Shown in pieces: positions 8,706 to 16,240 of a stretch of 64,000 bases of DNA. The translations under genes and the position numbers were made by a program. Under the pieces are notes generated by a model, which searched no databases, was not told the DNA's origin, and saw only the letters and a program-made list of their open reading frames with translations. Within the stretch, counting starts at the first letter, position 1. Each line of letters starts with the position of its first letter. Source of the stretch: Microbacterium sp. AB. Lineage in GTDB: Bacteria; Actinomycetota; Actinomycetes; Actinomycetales; Microbacteriaceae. The DNA lies in contig NZ_CP118157.1 in assembly GCF_032878875.1 (NCBI RefSeq), positions 806,001-870,000 of the forward strand. Reading direction: 5' to 3'.

Positions 8706-9154
8706 CAGCGCGCGTCCTCGACGTCGACCTTGTGATCCCACTGGCCTTCGCCCATGCGCGGCTTCACGTACACGGTGTCGCCGAGGCGGAGCAGCATCGC
8801 CTGGAACGCCTGAACGAGCTCGGGGACGACGTCGAGGTCGAACGCCATGGACGCGACGTGCCCGTCCCGCAGGCGCTCGACCTCCGCGAACGCCTCCCGG
8901 TCGATGAGGAAGCGCGCCGCCCACTCATTCGCGGCACGCTCCTGGCGGCTCCGTACAGGCCCGAAGTGCGAGGGCTGGTGTCCGAGGACATGGTGCCCGA
9001 GTTCGTGCGCGAGCACGGAGCGTGCGCCGCGACGAGCGAGACCGGGCGTGACGCGGATGATCTTCTCATCGGGGCGGTAGCCGCCGGCGTGCTCGCCGCG
9101 CGCTTCGACGAGCCGGAGGCCGAGGTCCTCCGCGATGCTGAGCAGTCGGTCCAT
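8705..9154 (-). CDS. ImmA/IrrE-type zinc metallopeptidase
   Basis: A 149-residue protein with the HEXXH-type motif HELGH at 50-54 and a glutamate-containing ERAANEWAARFLI helix supplying the third zinc ligand. ImmA-like proteases of temperate elements cleave the element's own repressor to trigger excision or induction. Its place directly after the repressor gene (12 nt apart) supports that role here. It is followed, with a 1-nt overlap, by the integrase. Confidence 0.88.
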   Translation of the reverse strand: MDRLLSIAEDLGLRLVEARGEHAGGYRPDEKIIRVTPGLARRGARSVLAHELGHHVLGHQPSHFGPVRSRQERAANEWAARFLIDREAFAEVERLRDGHVASMAFDLDVVPELVQAFQAMLLRLGDTVYVKPRMGEGQWDHKVDVEDAR

Positions 9155-9166
9155 GCGTCGTCCGGC

Positions 9167-9535
9167 TCAGTACTGGTCGTCGGTGTCGTCGGGGTTGATC
9201 GTGATGGACTCCGACGCGACCTCCGCCAGATCCTCAGTGCTCGTCCGCACTCGCCGCAGGGGGACGACGTTCGAGTTAGCGACGCTCTGCGCGCGACTTA
9301 CGAGCTCAAGCTCCGAGAGCCCGAGGGCATGCGCGATCGCCGAGAGGTCCCTCACTGTCAGGATGACGCGCTCGCCGGTTCGCGGGTTGCCGCCGTCGAG
9401 ACGGGATGAGACGAATTGCGCGTTGGATCCGATGAGCCGAGCGAGAGCACGTGAGGACAAGTCCTGGCGGCCCATCTCAGCCTTGATCTCGGAGACGAGC
9501 GCGTCAGAGAAGCGCGCGGGGAAATCTGGGGTCAT
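9167..9535 (-). CDS. Phage immunity repressor, HTH (XRE-like)
   Basis: A 122-residue cytosolic DNA-binding protein. Residues about 20-75 form a helix-turn-helix (SSRALARLIGSNAQFVSSRLDG), followed by a linker and an acidic C-terminus that may be the ImmA cleavage region. The frame is open further upstream, but the ATG at 9535 lies 7 nt past a CAGGAT -10 paired with TTGACG at 17 bp, so I chose it as a leaderless start. It is divergent from the Cro-like gene, as in lambdoid switches. It is the likely target of the adjacent ImmA/IrrE protease. Confidence 0.78.
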   Translation of the reverse strand: MTPDFPARFSDALVSEIKAEMGRQDLSSRALARLIGSNAQFVSSRLDGGNPRTGERVILTVRDLSAIAHALGLSELELVSRAQSVANSNVVPLRRVRTSTEDLAEVASESITINPDDTDDQY

Positions 9536-9622
9536 GTAACTCATCCTGTCGTATGGATGATTTCTCGTCAACATGAATGATGAGCTTGACAGTGTCTGCT
9601 TTGTCATCCATTCTGATGTGTA
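9535..9622. promoter_or_regulatory. Divergent immunity switch with two leaderless promoters and candidate operators
   Basis: Leftward promoter: -35 TTGACG (9571-9566), 17 bp, -10 CAGGAT (9548-9543), 7 nt, ATG 9535. Rightward promoter: -35 TTGACA (9586-9591), 17 bp, -10 CATTCT (9609-9614), 7 nt, ATG 9622. TCATCCAT occurs in the leftward spacer (minus strand, 9560-9553) and at the rightward -10 (9604-9611); TCATTCAT (minus strand, 9580-9573) lies between the -35 boxes. A 15-bp inverted repeat with one mismatch spans 9593-9607 and 9622-9636, covering the second start codon. Confidence 0.72.
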
Positions 9623-9873
9623 TGACGAAGCAGACAGCCTCTGAAGCGCTCGCCCAGCGAGTCGCCGACGAGATCCGCGCGGAGATGGCGCGTCAGCGCC
9701 GATCGGCCGCCGATCTCGCGGAATACCTCGGCATCACCGCACACACCGTCGGCCGTCGCCTCAATGGCGCCGTCCCGTTCAACGTCATCGAACTGGCATC
9801 CGTCTCCGTATGGCTCGGCGTTCCCATCTTCGAGCTCATCGCTCGCGCAACGTCGAAGGCGGTGGCAGCGTGA
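9622..9873 (+). CDS. Cro-like HTH regulator
   Basis: An 83-residue protein, essentially one helix-turn-helix domain (SAADLAEYLGITAHTVGRRLNG). It is the first rightward gene, divergent from the repressor, the position of Cro in lambdoid switches; excisionase-type function is an alternative. The ATG is the predicted transcription start of the TTGACA/CATTCT promoter. The upstream in-frame codons (from 9577) lie within the promoter and are not used in this model. Confidence 0.75.
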   Translation: MTKQTASEALAQRVADEIRAEMARQRRSAADLAEYLGITAHTVGRRLNGAVPFNVIELASVSVWLGVPIFELIARATSKAVAA

Positions 9874-9884
9874 GCGCCGTCGTG

Positions 9885-10346
9885 TCAGTTCTTGGGCAGC
9901 GTCCAGCCCTCGGGAGCGACGACCACGGCATGCTGCTTCCGGGGCAGGTCGGCCGCGAGGTAGACCGGCACGTGGTCGCCGGGTCGAACCTCACCCTGGA
10001 CGACGATGTCCGGAAGCCCAGCCTTCCGTCGTTCACGAAGAGCGTCACGAACCTCACCGGCCAGCCGAGCATCGCCGACATGGCGACTACCGAGGTACGC
10101 CCGGACCGCATCTTCCCGCAGCATCGCCTGCAGGCGGATCTCCACTCGCCGCGGCACCTTGCCCCGGAGCTCGTCCTGGTAGTAGCCGGCGTCCGAGATG
10201 GCGCGCCAGCTCGACGGGTTGTCGTCGAACACCGTGAGAGCGACCGACTCGCGCTTCACAGCACTCCGCGGCGCCGGGGCCGCCGGCGTGACCTCCTTGT
10301 CGCGCCTCGCGCCGAAAAGGCTCCGCAGAACGTCGATGAGACTCAT
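9885..10346 (-). CDS. Uncharacterised phage protein on the opposite strand of the early region
   Basis: A 153-residue protein of balanced composition, not recognised. A short hydrophobic N-terminus is followed by a basic linker, then a mixed alpha/beta region with SWRAISDAGYYQDELRGKVPRR and RPGDHVPVYL. It has its own probable promoter: TACGAT (10358-10353) ends 6 nt before the ATG. Sitting backwards between the Cro-like gene and the early operon, it resembles a lysogenically expressed accessory gene. The overlapping plus-strand frame has shadow-like composition. Confidence 0.6.
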   Translation of the reverse strand: MSLIDVLRSLFGARRDKEVTPAAPAPRSAVKRESVALTVFDDNPSSWRAISDAGYYQDELRGKVPRRVEIRLQAMLREDAVRAYLGSRHVGDARLAGEVRDALRERRKAGLPDIVVQGEVRPGDHVPVYLAADLPRKQHAVVVAPEGWTLPKN

Positions 10347-10375
10347 GGCCGAATCGTACCGAAGGCGGTGGCGGC

Positions 10376-10642
10376 ATGAGCAACATCACGCCCCTCCGCG
10401 CCGACGGCGCGACACCGGCCCCCGAGGTCCCGGGCTTCGAAGACATGCCCGCGGTGATGTCCCCGAAGACACTCGCCGGGTTCCTCGAGACGACCGCGGC
10501 CACGCTGCAACGGTGGCGTGCGGAGAACACCGGTCCCGCGTACATCACGATCCCCGATGGCCGCATGATCCGGTACACCCGTGCCGACGTCATCGCCTGG
10601 CTGACCAGCGCTCGCGTCGAGCCCCGCGGGAAGGCGAGCTGA
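10376..10642 (+). CDS. Small HTH DNA-binding protein (excisionase/MerR-like)
   Basis: An 88-residue protein with a winged-helix-like fold of the excisionase type: SPKTLAGFLETTAATLQRWRAE, then a wing with PDGRMIRYTRADVIAWLTS. This helix, basic turn, Y/W pattern is typical of AlpA/Xis-like phage proteins, so excision control is plausible. It heads the early operon. Its stop overlaps the next ATG (ATGA). Confidence 0.72.
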   Translation: MSNITPLRADGATPAPEVPGFEDMPAVMSPKTLAGFLETTAATLQRWRAENTGPAYITIPDGRMIRYTRADVIAWLTSARVEPRGKAS

Positions 10643-10881
10643 TGGCCCCGGCGATGCTCCCGGACGAAAGCGGCACGCGGATCGCGATCGGTGTCGCCGA
10701 GCTGCAGATCGAAGCGGCGGACGGTGACGTCGTCGTTCTCCTCGATCGCGAGGGCGAGGACCGGGCGATGATCGGGCACGCGATCGCCGAGGGGAAACCG
10801 CTCGCGGATGCACGCATGTGGGCGATCACCGCGGCGCTGGTGCGTGACGCGGTCCCCACGCTCGCGGAGGTGGCTGCCTGA
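10642..10881 (+). CDS. Small early phage protein
   Basis: 79 residues, not recognised. Beta-rich N-terminal half (TRIAIGVAELQIEAADGDVVVLL) followed by two helices. Both ends overlap neighbours by ATGA-type junctions, so translation is coupled along the operon. Confidence 0.6.
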   Translation: MAPAMLPDESGTRIAIGVAELQIEAADGDVVVLLDREGEDRAMIGHAIAEGKPLADARMWAITAALVRDAVPTLAEVAA

Positions 10882-10988
10882 TGGCCGGGTTCCGGTGCCC
10901 GTGCGGCTTCCACGCTGCGGGGCCTCTCGATTCGATCCTCGTCGCGGCGCTCACGCACGAGCGCGTGTGCACGCAGGGGAGGGGCTGA
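10881..10988 (+). CDS. 35-residue cysteine-containing microprotein
   Basis: Codons from the ATG at 10881, which overlaps the previous stop, give a 35-residue product beginning MAGFRCPCGFHAAGPLDS, with a CPC pair and one further Cys near the end. It fills the space to the next gene with 2 nt to spare, so it is probably a real small early gene. A CxC plus His/Cys arrangement could bind a metal; function is unknown. Confidence 0.45.
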   Translation: MAGFRCPCGFHAAGPLDSILVAALTHERVCTQGRG

Positions 10989-10990
10989 CC

Positions 10991-11644
10991 ATGGTGATCC
11001 CGGTGAAGCTGATCGCCCGGTGGCCACGCCGTGGCGACGTGATGATCGTCGTCGACGGGGATCGCACGTTCCTGCGTGCGGACGACGTCGAGCGCCTCGC
11101 GCAGGTCCCGGCATGGTCTGCGGGTGAGACGGTCCTCGGTGACGAGTGGCCGGAGGAGCTCGACGGTGTCCCGTTCTACACGCTCGAGGCTGCGGTCGCG
11201 AAGGTGTCCGAGCATGCGGGGAAGGAACCGGCGCGGGAGTTTCTCGGCTGGCTGGACGTGACGCTCCCGCAGCTGCTCGCCCCGGACGTCGTCGCTCAGG
11301 CCCGACGGGACGTGTCCCCGTTGGTGTCGTTCACGATCGACCAGACCGCCGCGCAGCTGCTCCGTAACCCTGGCCTCCGTATGAACCGGGTGCAGCTGTT
11401 CGCGTACCTCGAGCGGTGCGGGTGGGTGCGCCGCGCCGGCGACGAATGGACGCCCACGGACCACGCCCGCGCCGAGGGGTTCCTCACGGTTCGGCAGATC
11501 CCGCACCCGGACCCGTCGCGCGGGAAGCACGCCTCCTACCCCCGCATCTACGTCACCCCCGCCGGCATGGACAAGCTCCGCGCTTCGCTCCGTTCCGACG
11601 CGCCGGAGTTCACCCCGGCGCTCACTCCCGCTCTCTTCGACTGA
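10991..11644 (+). CDS. Phage antirepressor-like protein with a KilAC-type C-terminal domain
   Basis: 217 residues. The C-terminal 110 residues follow the KilAC/ANT antirepressor pattern: QTAAQLLRNPGLRMNRVQLFAYL, a WVRR strand, WTPTDHARAEGFLTVRQ, and a wing ending RIYVTPAGMDKL. The N-terminal 100 residues replace the usual BRO-N or Rha domain with an unrecognised domain. Such proteins antagonise the phage repressor or act in early gene control. It sits early in the rightward operon, as antirepressors often do. Confidence 0.7.
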   Translation: MVIPVKLIARWPRRGDVMIVVDGDRTFLRADDVERLAQVPAWSAGETVLGDEWPEELDGVPFYTLEAAVAKVSEHAGKEPAREFLGWLDVTLPQLLAPDVVAQARRDVSPLVSFTIDQTAAQLLRNPGLRMNRVQLFAYLERCGWVRRAGDEWTPTDHARAEGFLTVRQIPHPDPSRGKHASYPRIYVTPAGMDKLRASLRSDAPEFTPALTPALFD

Positions 11645-11665
11645 CCACCCATGGAAGGTGCCGTC

Positions 11666-11929
11666 ATGGCCACCAGTATTCGTCGCGCCCGACACCGGCG
11701 CATCGCCGTCACCGCGCTCGTGAGCGTGTGCGTCGCGGCGTTCTTCACGGTCGTCCTGCTGCTGAACATCACGATCGCGCACGAGCCTCTCGCAGCGTTG
11801 CCGCTCGTGGCCGCGATCGTCGTCCTCGCGGTGATGCCGTGGGAGGAGTCGCTCGGCTTTCTCTTCGCGACGACGGTCGGGATCCTTGCCGTCGCGTTCG
11901 GATGCGCAGCCCTGGCGGTGACACTGTGA
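11666..11929 (+). CDS. Small two-helix membrane protein
   Basis: 87 residues: a basic N-terminus (about 12 residues) then two or three hydrophobic segments covering most of the rest, with short loops. An ATG at 11651 is in frame, but it contains the AAGG that lies 7 nt before the ATG at 11666, so the second is preferred. Its stop overlaps the GTG of the next gene. No family recognised. Confidence 0.6.
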   Translation: MATSIRRARHRRIAVTALVSVCVAAFFTVVLLLNITIAHEPLAALPLVAAIVVLAVMPWEESLGFLFATTVGILAVAFGCAALAVTL

Positions 11930-12888
11930 CCGCCGCCGGTTCGCCTGCGCGGCACGCGTGCCCGCCGGAGCACGATCACGCGGAGACGACGACGTGCTAC
12001 TTCCACCACAAGTGCCGGTGCGACGCCTGCAGGGCAGAGAACACGGCGAGGCAGCGGGTTCGCCGCCGGCAGCTCGCCTACGGCACGTACGACCGGCGCT
12101 TCGTCCCAGCCGCCCCGATCCGGGAGCACGTGAAGGGCATGATCGCGCAGGGCGTCGGCGTGCGGACATTGCGCGAGGCCACGGGTGCCAACGTCGACCA
12201 CCTCATCTACGGGTATACGCGCCGTGACGGCACCCGCGCCGAGCAGAAGCTCGTGACGGCGCGCGTCGCCCGCACGCTGGCCGGGTTCACGCCGACGCTG
12301 GATCACTATGCCGCGCACGCGGTGATTGACGGACGCGGCACGCGCCGCCGTCTGCGTGCCCTTGCCGCGATGGGCTGGTCCTTCGCTGTCATTGGCCGTC
12401 ATCTGGGCCGCATCGACACAAACGTCGCACGCCTCGCCCGCGCCCGACGTGTCACCGCGGGAACGGCTCGCGAGGTGCGGGACCTGTATGAGGTGCTGTC
12501 GGTCACGCCGGCGGTGGGGGAGACGGCGACGGAGCGGGCGATGATTGCGCGCACGAAGCGTCATGCCCGCGATCGGGGCTGGCATGGCCCGCTCGCGTGG
12601 GACGACGTCGACACCGATCCGGAGCTGCCGTCGCAGTCGTTCGTCACCGACGACGAACTCGACCTCGAGCTGGATCTCGCCGCGCTCCTCGAGCAGCACC
12701 GTGTCGGCACCCCGGCCCGCCTGCGGGGCGAGGAGCTCCACCGTGTCGTGCACGCGTTCGCGGAGCGTGGCGAGCTCACCCACCGGGAGATCGCGGAGGT
12801 CGTGGGCTGCGCGGAGAAGACCGTCGACCGTCTGCGCGCCGCCGCCCGTGCCGCCGCGCGCGTCACAGAGCAGGAGAAAGCAGCATGA
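11926..12888 (+). CDS. Phage DNA-binding protein with N-terminal Cys/His cluster and C-terminal HTH
   Basis: 320 residues starting at a GTG that overlaps the previous stop (GTGA). Residues 10-40 carry a zinc-binding-like cluster (CPPEH, CYFHHKCRCDAC). The middle holds several predicted HTH segments (RRLRALAAMGWSFAVIGRHL), and the end has a sigma-like HTH (ELTHREIAEVVGCAEKTVDRLR). A transcriptional regulator or replication-origin-binding role is plausible. The frame is open for 510 nt further upstream, but that part overlaps two other genes and looks non-coding. Confidence 0.6.
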   Translation: MTAAGSPARHACPPEHDHAETTTCYFHHKCRCDACRAENTARQRVRRRQLAYGTYDRRFVPAAPIREHVKGMIAQGVGVRTLREATGANVDHLIYGYTRRDGTRAEQKLVTARVARTLAGFTPTLDHYAAHAVIDGRGTRRRLRALAAMGWSFAVIGRHLGRIDTNVARLARARRVTAGTAREVRDLYEVLSVTPAVGETATERAMIARTKRHARDRGWHGPLAWDDVDTDPELPSQSFVTDDELDLELDLAALLEQHRVGTPARLRGEELHRVVHAFAERGELTHREIAEVVGCAEKTVDRLRAAARAAARVTEQEKAA

Positions 12889-13340
12889 CCGATCACGACG
12901 CCGCCGCACGCGCGGAGGCCGCGCAGCGTGGCATCGCCCGCTGGCAGGCGCACAGGCTCGCCGTCCTCCACGGACCCGACGAGGAGCGTTCGGCGGCGCT
13001 GAGCGCCCTGCAGCCGACCGATGGGGAGGAGTTGATGCACCTGATCCTCGCGGTCGCGACGGAGGCCGCTGTGGCGTTGCACGAGTACCGGGTTGCGTTG
13101 CCTGCGCCGATGCGGATGGCGCCGTTCGCGATCGACCCGCGTGCCGGGTACTCGCCGATGCAGCTCACGTCGGCGCAGATCGTCACCGCGGCCGCGAACC
13201 GTGACCACGACATGCTGATGGCGCTCGTGCTGCCGTGGGTGAACGGCACCCACCACGCGGAGCGCGTGGAGGACCTGCTCGAGCACCTCCTGGTCATGGC
13301 GATCCATCACCACTCCCACGTGTGCGGGGATGGACGATGA
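12885..13340 (+). CDS. Uncharacterised early phage protein
   Basis: 151 residues, largely helical; not recognised. Histidine-rich near the C-terminus (MAIHHHSHV). ATGA overlaps at both ends tie it to the preceding DNA-binding gene and the following RusA-like nuclease. Confidence 0.6.
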   Translation: MTDHDAAARAEAAQRGIARWQAHRLAVLHGPDEERSAALSALQPTDGEELMHLILAVATEAAVALHEYRVALPAPMRMAPFAIDPRAGYSPMQLTSAQIVTAAANRDHDMLMALVLPWVNGTHHAERVEDLLEHLLVMAIHHHSHVCGDGR

Positions 13341-13816
13341 GCGCCCGCACGACGCCGGTGGAGCGCACGGAGCTTGAGGTGCGCGGGTGGTCGAACCCGG
13401 CCCCGGGCATGTGGCATGTGCACTTCGCGTGGCCGACGAACCCGCTCCCGATGAACGGCCCGAAGGGCGCGAACTGGCGGCGTGCCGCCGTGGCGGAGCG
13501 GGACGTTCGGGATCACGCGCAGCAGCTGATCCAGCAGTTCGCCCGCATCCCCGCTCTCGGTCGTTGCCGCGCGCTCGTGACGTGGTGGGTGACGACGAAC
13601 CACGTCCGCGACGTCGACAACCTCGGCCGCCTCGAGAAGCGCCTCTTCGACGCCATCGTCCGCGCCGGCGTCGTCGCCGACGACCGCCCCGCGCTGATGG
13701 TCAAGGACCGCGCCGCGATCCTGCCCGTTTCCCAGTCCGCCGGCCTCGTCTCGGACCGCGGCTTCACCCTCACCATCATCCGCCTCGACGACCCGCAGGG
13801 CGGTGACGCCGCATGA
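13337..13816 (+). CDS. RusA-like Holliday-junction resolvase
   Basis: 159 residues. The motif DVDNLGRLEKRLFDAIVRAGVVADD matches the RusA catalytic core, where the paired aspartates bind Mg and a downstream Asp completes the site. RusA-family enzymes cut four-way junctions during phage recombination or before packaging. ATGA overlaps on both sides place it in one operon with the methylase gene that follows. Confidence 0.75.
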   Translation: MSARTTPVERTELEVRGWSNPAPGMWHVHFAWPTNPLPMNGPKGANWRRAAVAERDVRDHAQQLIQQFARIPALGRCRALVTWWVTTNHVRDVDNLGRLEKRLFDAIVRAGVVADDRPALMVKDRAAILPVSQSAGLVSDRGFTLTIIRLDDPQGGDAA

Positions 13817-14652
13817 GCGTACTTAAGCCGCCGATCGCGTACTTCGGTGGGAAGACGTCGCTCGCGGAGCGCATCGTCGCGTTGATGCCGGAGCACGACG
13901 GGTACATCGAGCCGTTCGCGGGCTCCCTGTCTGTGCTGCTGGCGAAGCCGAAGCCCGCGGGCATCGAGGTCGTCAACGACATCGACGGGCGTCTGATGAC
14001 GTTCTGGCGTGTCCTGCGGGACCGTCCGCTCGACCTGGCTAGAGCGGCCGCTCTGACCCCGCACTCTCGGGCAGAGCTCGAGCAGGCGATGCAGCTGCGC
14101 ACGGATCTCGACGAGCTTGAGACCGCCCGCCAGGTGTGGGTGCTCCTCACCCAGGGCCGCTCCCGCACCCTGAACCGCACCGGGTGGCGGTTCTTCGCCG
14201 ACCCCGCCGGCCGGAACACCGGCGCGTCGTACGCGATGTACATGGACGCCTACCGCGGGCGGATCATCCCCGCTGCCGAGCGCATCGCCGCCGTCTCCCT
14301 CGAGAACCGCGACGCCCTCGACGTCATCGCCCAGTACGGGCAGCACGCCAGGAACCTACTGTACGTCGACCCGCCGTACCTGTCCTCGACCCGGCAGGGT
14401 GGCCGCTACGCGCACGAGATGAGCGCAGCGGTCGACCATGAGCGTCTCCTCGACGCCCTCCTCGACTGCCGGGCCGCGGTGATGCTCTCCGGCTACGCCG
14501 CCGACCTCTACGACCGAGCGCTCACCGGGTGGGACCGGGTCGAGCTGGCGGGGTTCACCGGCAACGCGGTGCAGAAGGATCGTGTCGAGGTGCTCTGGAT
14601 CAACCGGGCCCGCGCTGGCGTGCTCGATCTGTGGGGCGGTGACGCAGCATGA
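13813..14652 (+). CDS. DNA N6-adenine methyltransferase, D12 class
   Basis: 279 residues with the D12-class order: SAM-binding FGGKTSLAERI at about 11-21, YIEPFAGSLSVLL (motif I), NDIDGRLMTFWRVLR, and catalytic DPPY at 186-189. It methylates adenine in a short target, probably to protect phage DNA from restriction or alter regulation; no cognate endonuclease is adjacent. Target specificity cannot be read. Its start overlaps the RusA-like stop (ATGA). Confidence 0.9.
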   Translation: MSVLKPPIAYFGGKTSLAERIVALMPEHDGYIEPFAGSLSVLLAKPKPAGIEVVNDIDGRLMTFWRVLRDRPLDLARAAALTPHSRAELEQAMQLRTDLDELETARQVWVLLTQGRSRTLNRTGWRFFADPAGRNTGASYAMYMDAYRGRIIPAAERIAAVSLENRDALDVIAQYGQHARNLLYVDPPYLSSTRQGGRYAHEMSAAVDHERLLDALLDCRAAVMLSGYAADLYDRALTGWDRVELAGFTGNAVQKDRVEVLWINRARAGVLDLWGGDAA

Positions 14653-14672
14653 GCGCCAAGGCCGCCGCCGGG

Positions 14673-14972
14673 TCAGTCGTCCTTCAGCGCTTCGTTGCGG
14701 ATCGCGTTCCAGTGGACTTCATGCAACGCGAGCTCGAGAGTGGGCGCCGCATTTCCACTGCTATATCCGTTGCCGCGTTCCCACGGCGGCAGATGGGTAC
14801 TCGCGGAAAGCCATGCCTCAACGGTGTATCGGATGTGACCAGAGTCGGCACCTCGATCAATGACTCGGACCGTTACCTCCTGGTTGTCGAAGTAGACGCC
14901 GAATTCGCTGACTTCATGCCCCTCGGATGCGTCGGGAAGATCGTTGAGGAAGTCGATGACTTGTTGGCTCAT
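14673..14972 (-). CDS. Uncharacterised acidic protein inserted between two methylase genes
   Basis: 99 residues with ordinary globular composition (pI acidic), not recognised; segments FGVYFDNQEVTVRVIDRG and HIRYTVEAWL suggest a beta-sheet core. It runs against an otherwise unbroken plus-strand operon and has its own TACAGT box (14984-14979) ending 6 nt before the ATG. This looks like a phage moron. The opposing plus-strand frame (14649-15002) is less protein-like. Confidence 0.65.
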   Translation of the reverse strand: MSQQVIDFLNDLPDASEGHEVSEFGVYFDNQEVTVRVIDRGADSGHIRYTVEAWLSASTHLPPWERGNGYSSGNAAPTLELALHEVHWNAIRNEALKDD

Positions 14973-14998
14973 GCCCGCACTGTATCGGTGGTGTCCTG

Positions 14999-16240
14999 GT
15001 GAGCGCTACGGCCGCGGTGGATGCGTTCGCGGGTGTCGGGTGGGGTGTCGCGTGTGAGTGGCTCGGTGTCCGGGAGTACGGGATCGAGCGGGCGAAGGAA
15101 GCGATTCGTTCCCGCACGGCGAACGGGATGCGCACGATCGTCCGTGACGTGTGGTCGGGGCTGTTCTTCCCGTGGCTGATCCCCGCCCACCGGCTCTACA
15201 TCGCGTCCCCGCCGTGTCAGACGTTCAGCATGGCGGGGAACGGGGAAGGCCGGGACGCGCTCGCTGATGTGCTGGCCGCGATCGACGACGAGTCGTGGAA
15301 GAAACCCGAGCAGTTGCACGGGCTGGCGGACCGGCTGGACCCGCGGACCGCGCTGGTTCTCACTCCGCTCGCGCACATCTGGGCGCATCGCCCCGAGCTG
15401 GTGGCGTTGGAGCAGGTGCCGGAGGTGCTGCCGGTGTGGCACGCGATCGCCGCGGTGCTCCGCACCCTCGGCTACTCGGTGTGGACGGGCATCCTCCGGG
15501 CGGAGATGTTCGGGGTGCCGCAGACGCGGAAGCGGGCGATCCTCATGGCTCGTCTCGATGGGAAGGTGCAGCCGCCGGCACCGACGCATTCTCGCTACTA
15601 CTCGACGGACCCGTCCCGCCTGGACGCGGGTGTGGAGAAGTGGGTGTCGATGGCCGAAGCGCTCGGCTGGGACTCGGATGATCCGCGTGAGGCGCATGCG
15701 TTGCGTGGTGCGGGGCAGACGGAGAGGTATGGGGAGCGTCCGGGCCGGCGGGCGGATCAGCCTGCGCCGACGCTTCGCGCGAACGGTGGGGGCAACGCCT
15801 CCGGCGGGTTCGTGTGGAAGGTGCCTCGCCGAGGTGAGCGGCTCGAGACGAACCAGGACTCGCAACTGGGTGGTGGGCGGAAGGAGCGTTATTCGAAGTC
15901 CGTCGATGCGCCGGCTCCGACGTTGACCGCGCGCGCGGACCTGTGGAAGTGGAAGGACGCCCCGGCGACGACGGTCGCGGGTAAGGGCGAGGTCACGACG
16001 CGGGAGCATCACGGGCACGGCGAGCAGTCGGGCACCGCGTTGAAGCTGACGCGTGACGAGGCGGCGACCCTGCAGACGTTCCCGCCCGACTTCGCGTGGC
16101 GGGGGTCGAAGACGTCGCAGTTCTTGCAGATCGGGAACGCTGTCCCGCCTCTGATGGGTGCCGCGATCCTGGGTGCTCTGCTCGCTGAGCCGGGTGTGCG
16201 GGATGCGTGGGATCTCGTGTTCGCGGAGGTGGCCGGATGA
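14999..16240 (+). CDS. DNA (cytosine-5) methyltransferase
   Basis: 413 residues starting at a GTG. Motif I is VDAFAGVGWGV, motif IV SPPCQTFS with catalytic Cys73, motif VIII is QTRKRAIL, and motif X is IGNAVPP. Between VIII and IX is a target-recognition region with repeated PAPTL/DAPATT segments, a layout common in phage-borne cytosine methylases. It acts on double-stranded DNA using SAM. With the adenine methylase, the phage modifies two bases, probably as anti-restriction. It is followed by an overlapping XF1762-like gene. Confidence 0.9.
   Translation: MSATAAVDAFAGVGWGVACEWLGVREYGIERAKEAIRSRTANGMRTIVRDVWSGLFFPWLIPAHRLYIASPPCQTFSMAGNGEGRDALADVLAAIDDESWKKPEQLHGLADRLDPRTALVLTPLAHIWAHRPELVALEQVPEVLPVWHAIAAVLRTLGYSVWTGILRAEMFGVPQTRKRAILMARLDGKVQPPAPTHSRYYSTDPSRLDAGVEKWVSMAEALGWDSDDPREAHALRGAGQTERYGERPGRRADQPAPTLRANGGGNASGGFVWKVPRRGERLETNQDSQLGGGRKERYSKSVDAPAPTLTARADLWKWKDAPATTVAGKGEVTTREHHGHGEQSGTALKLTRDEAATLQTFPPDFAWRGSKTSQFLQIGNAVPPLMGAAILGALLAEPGVRDAWDLVFAEVAG

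Noticed and set aside
9810..10379. Plus-strand 189-codon frame opposite 9885-10346
   Set aside because: The minus-strand protein has better amino-acid balance and its own promoter.
14649..15002. 117-codon plus-strand frame between the two methylases
   Set aside because: The opposing minus-strand gene is more protein-like and has a promoter.
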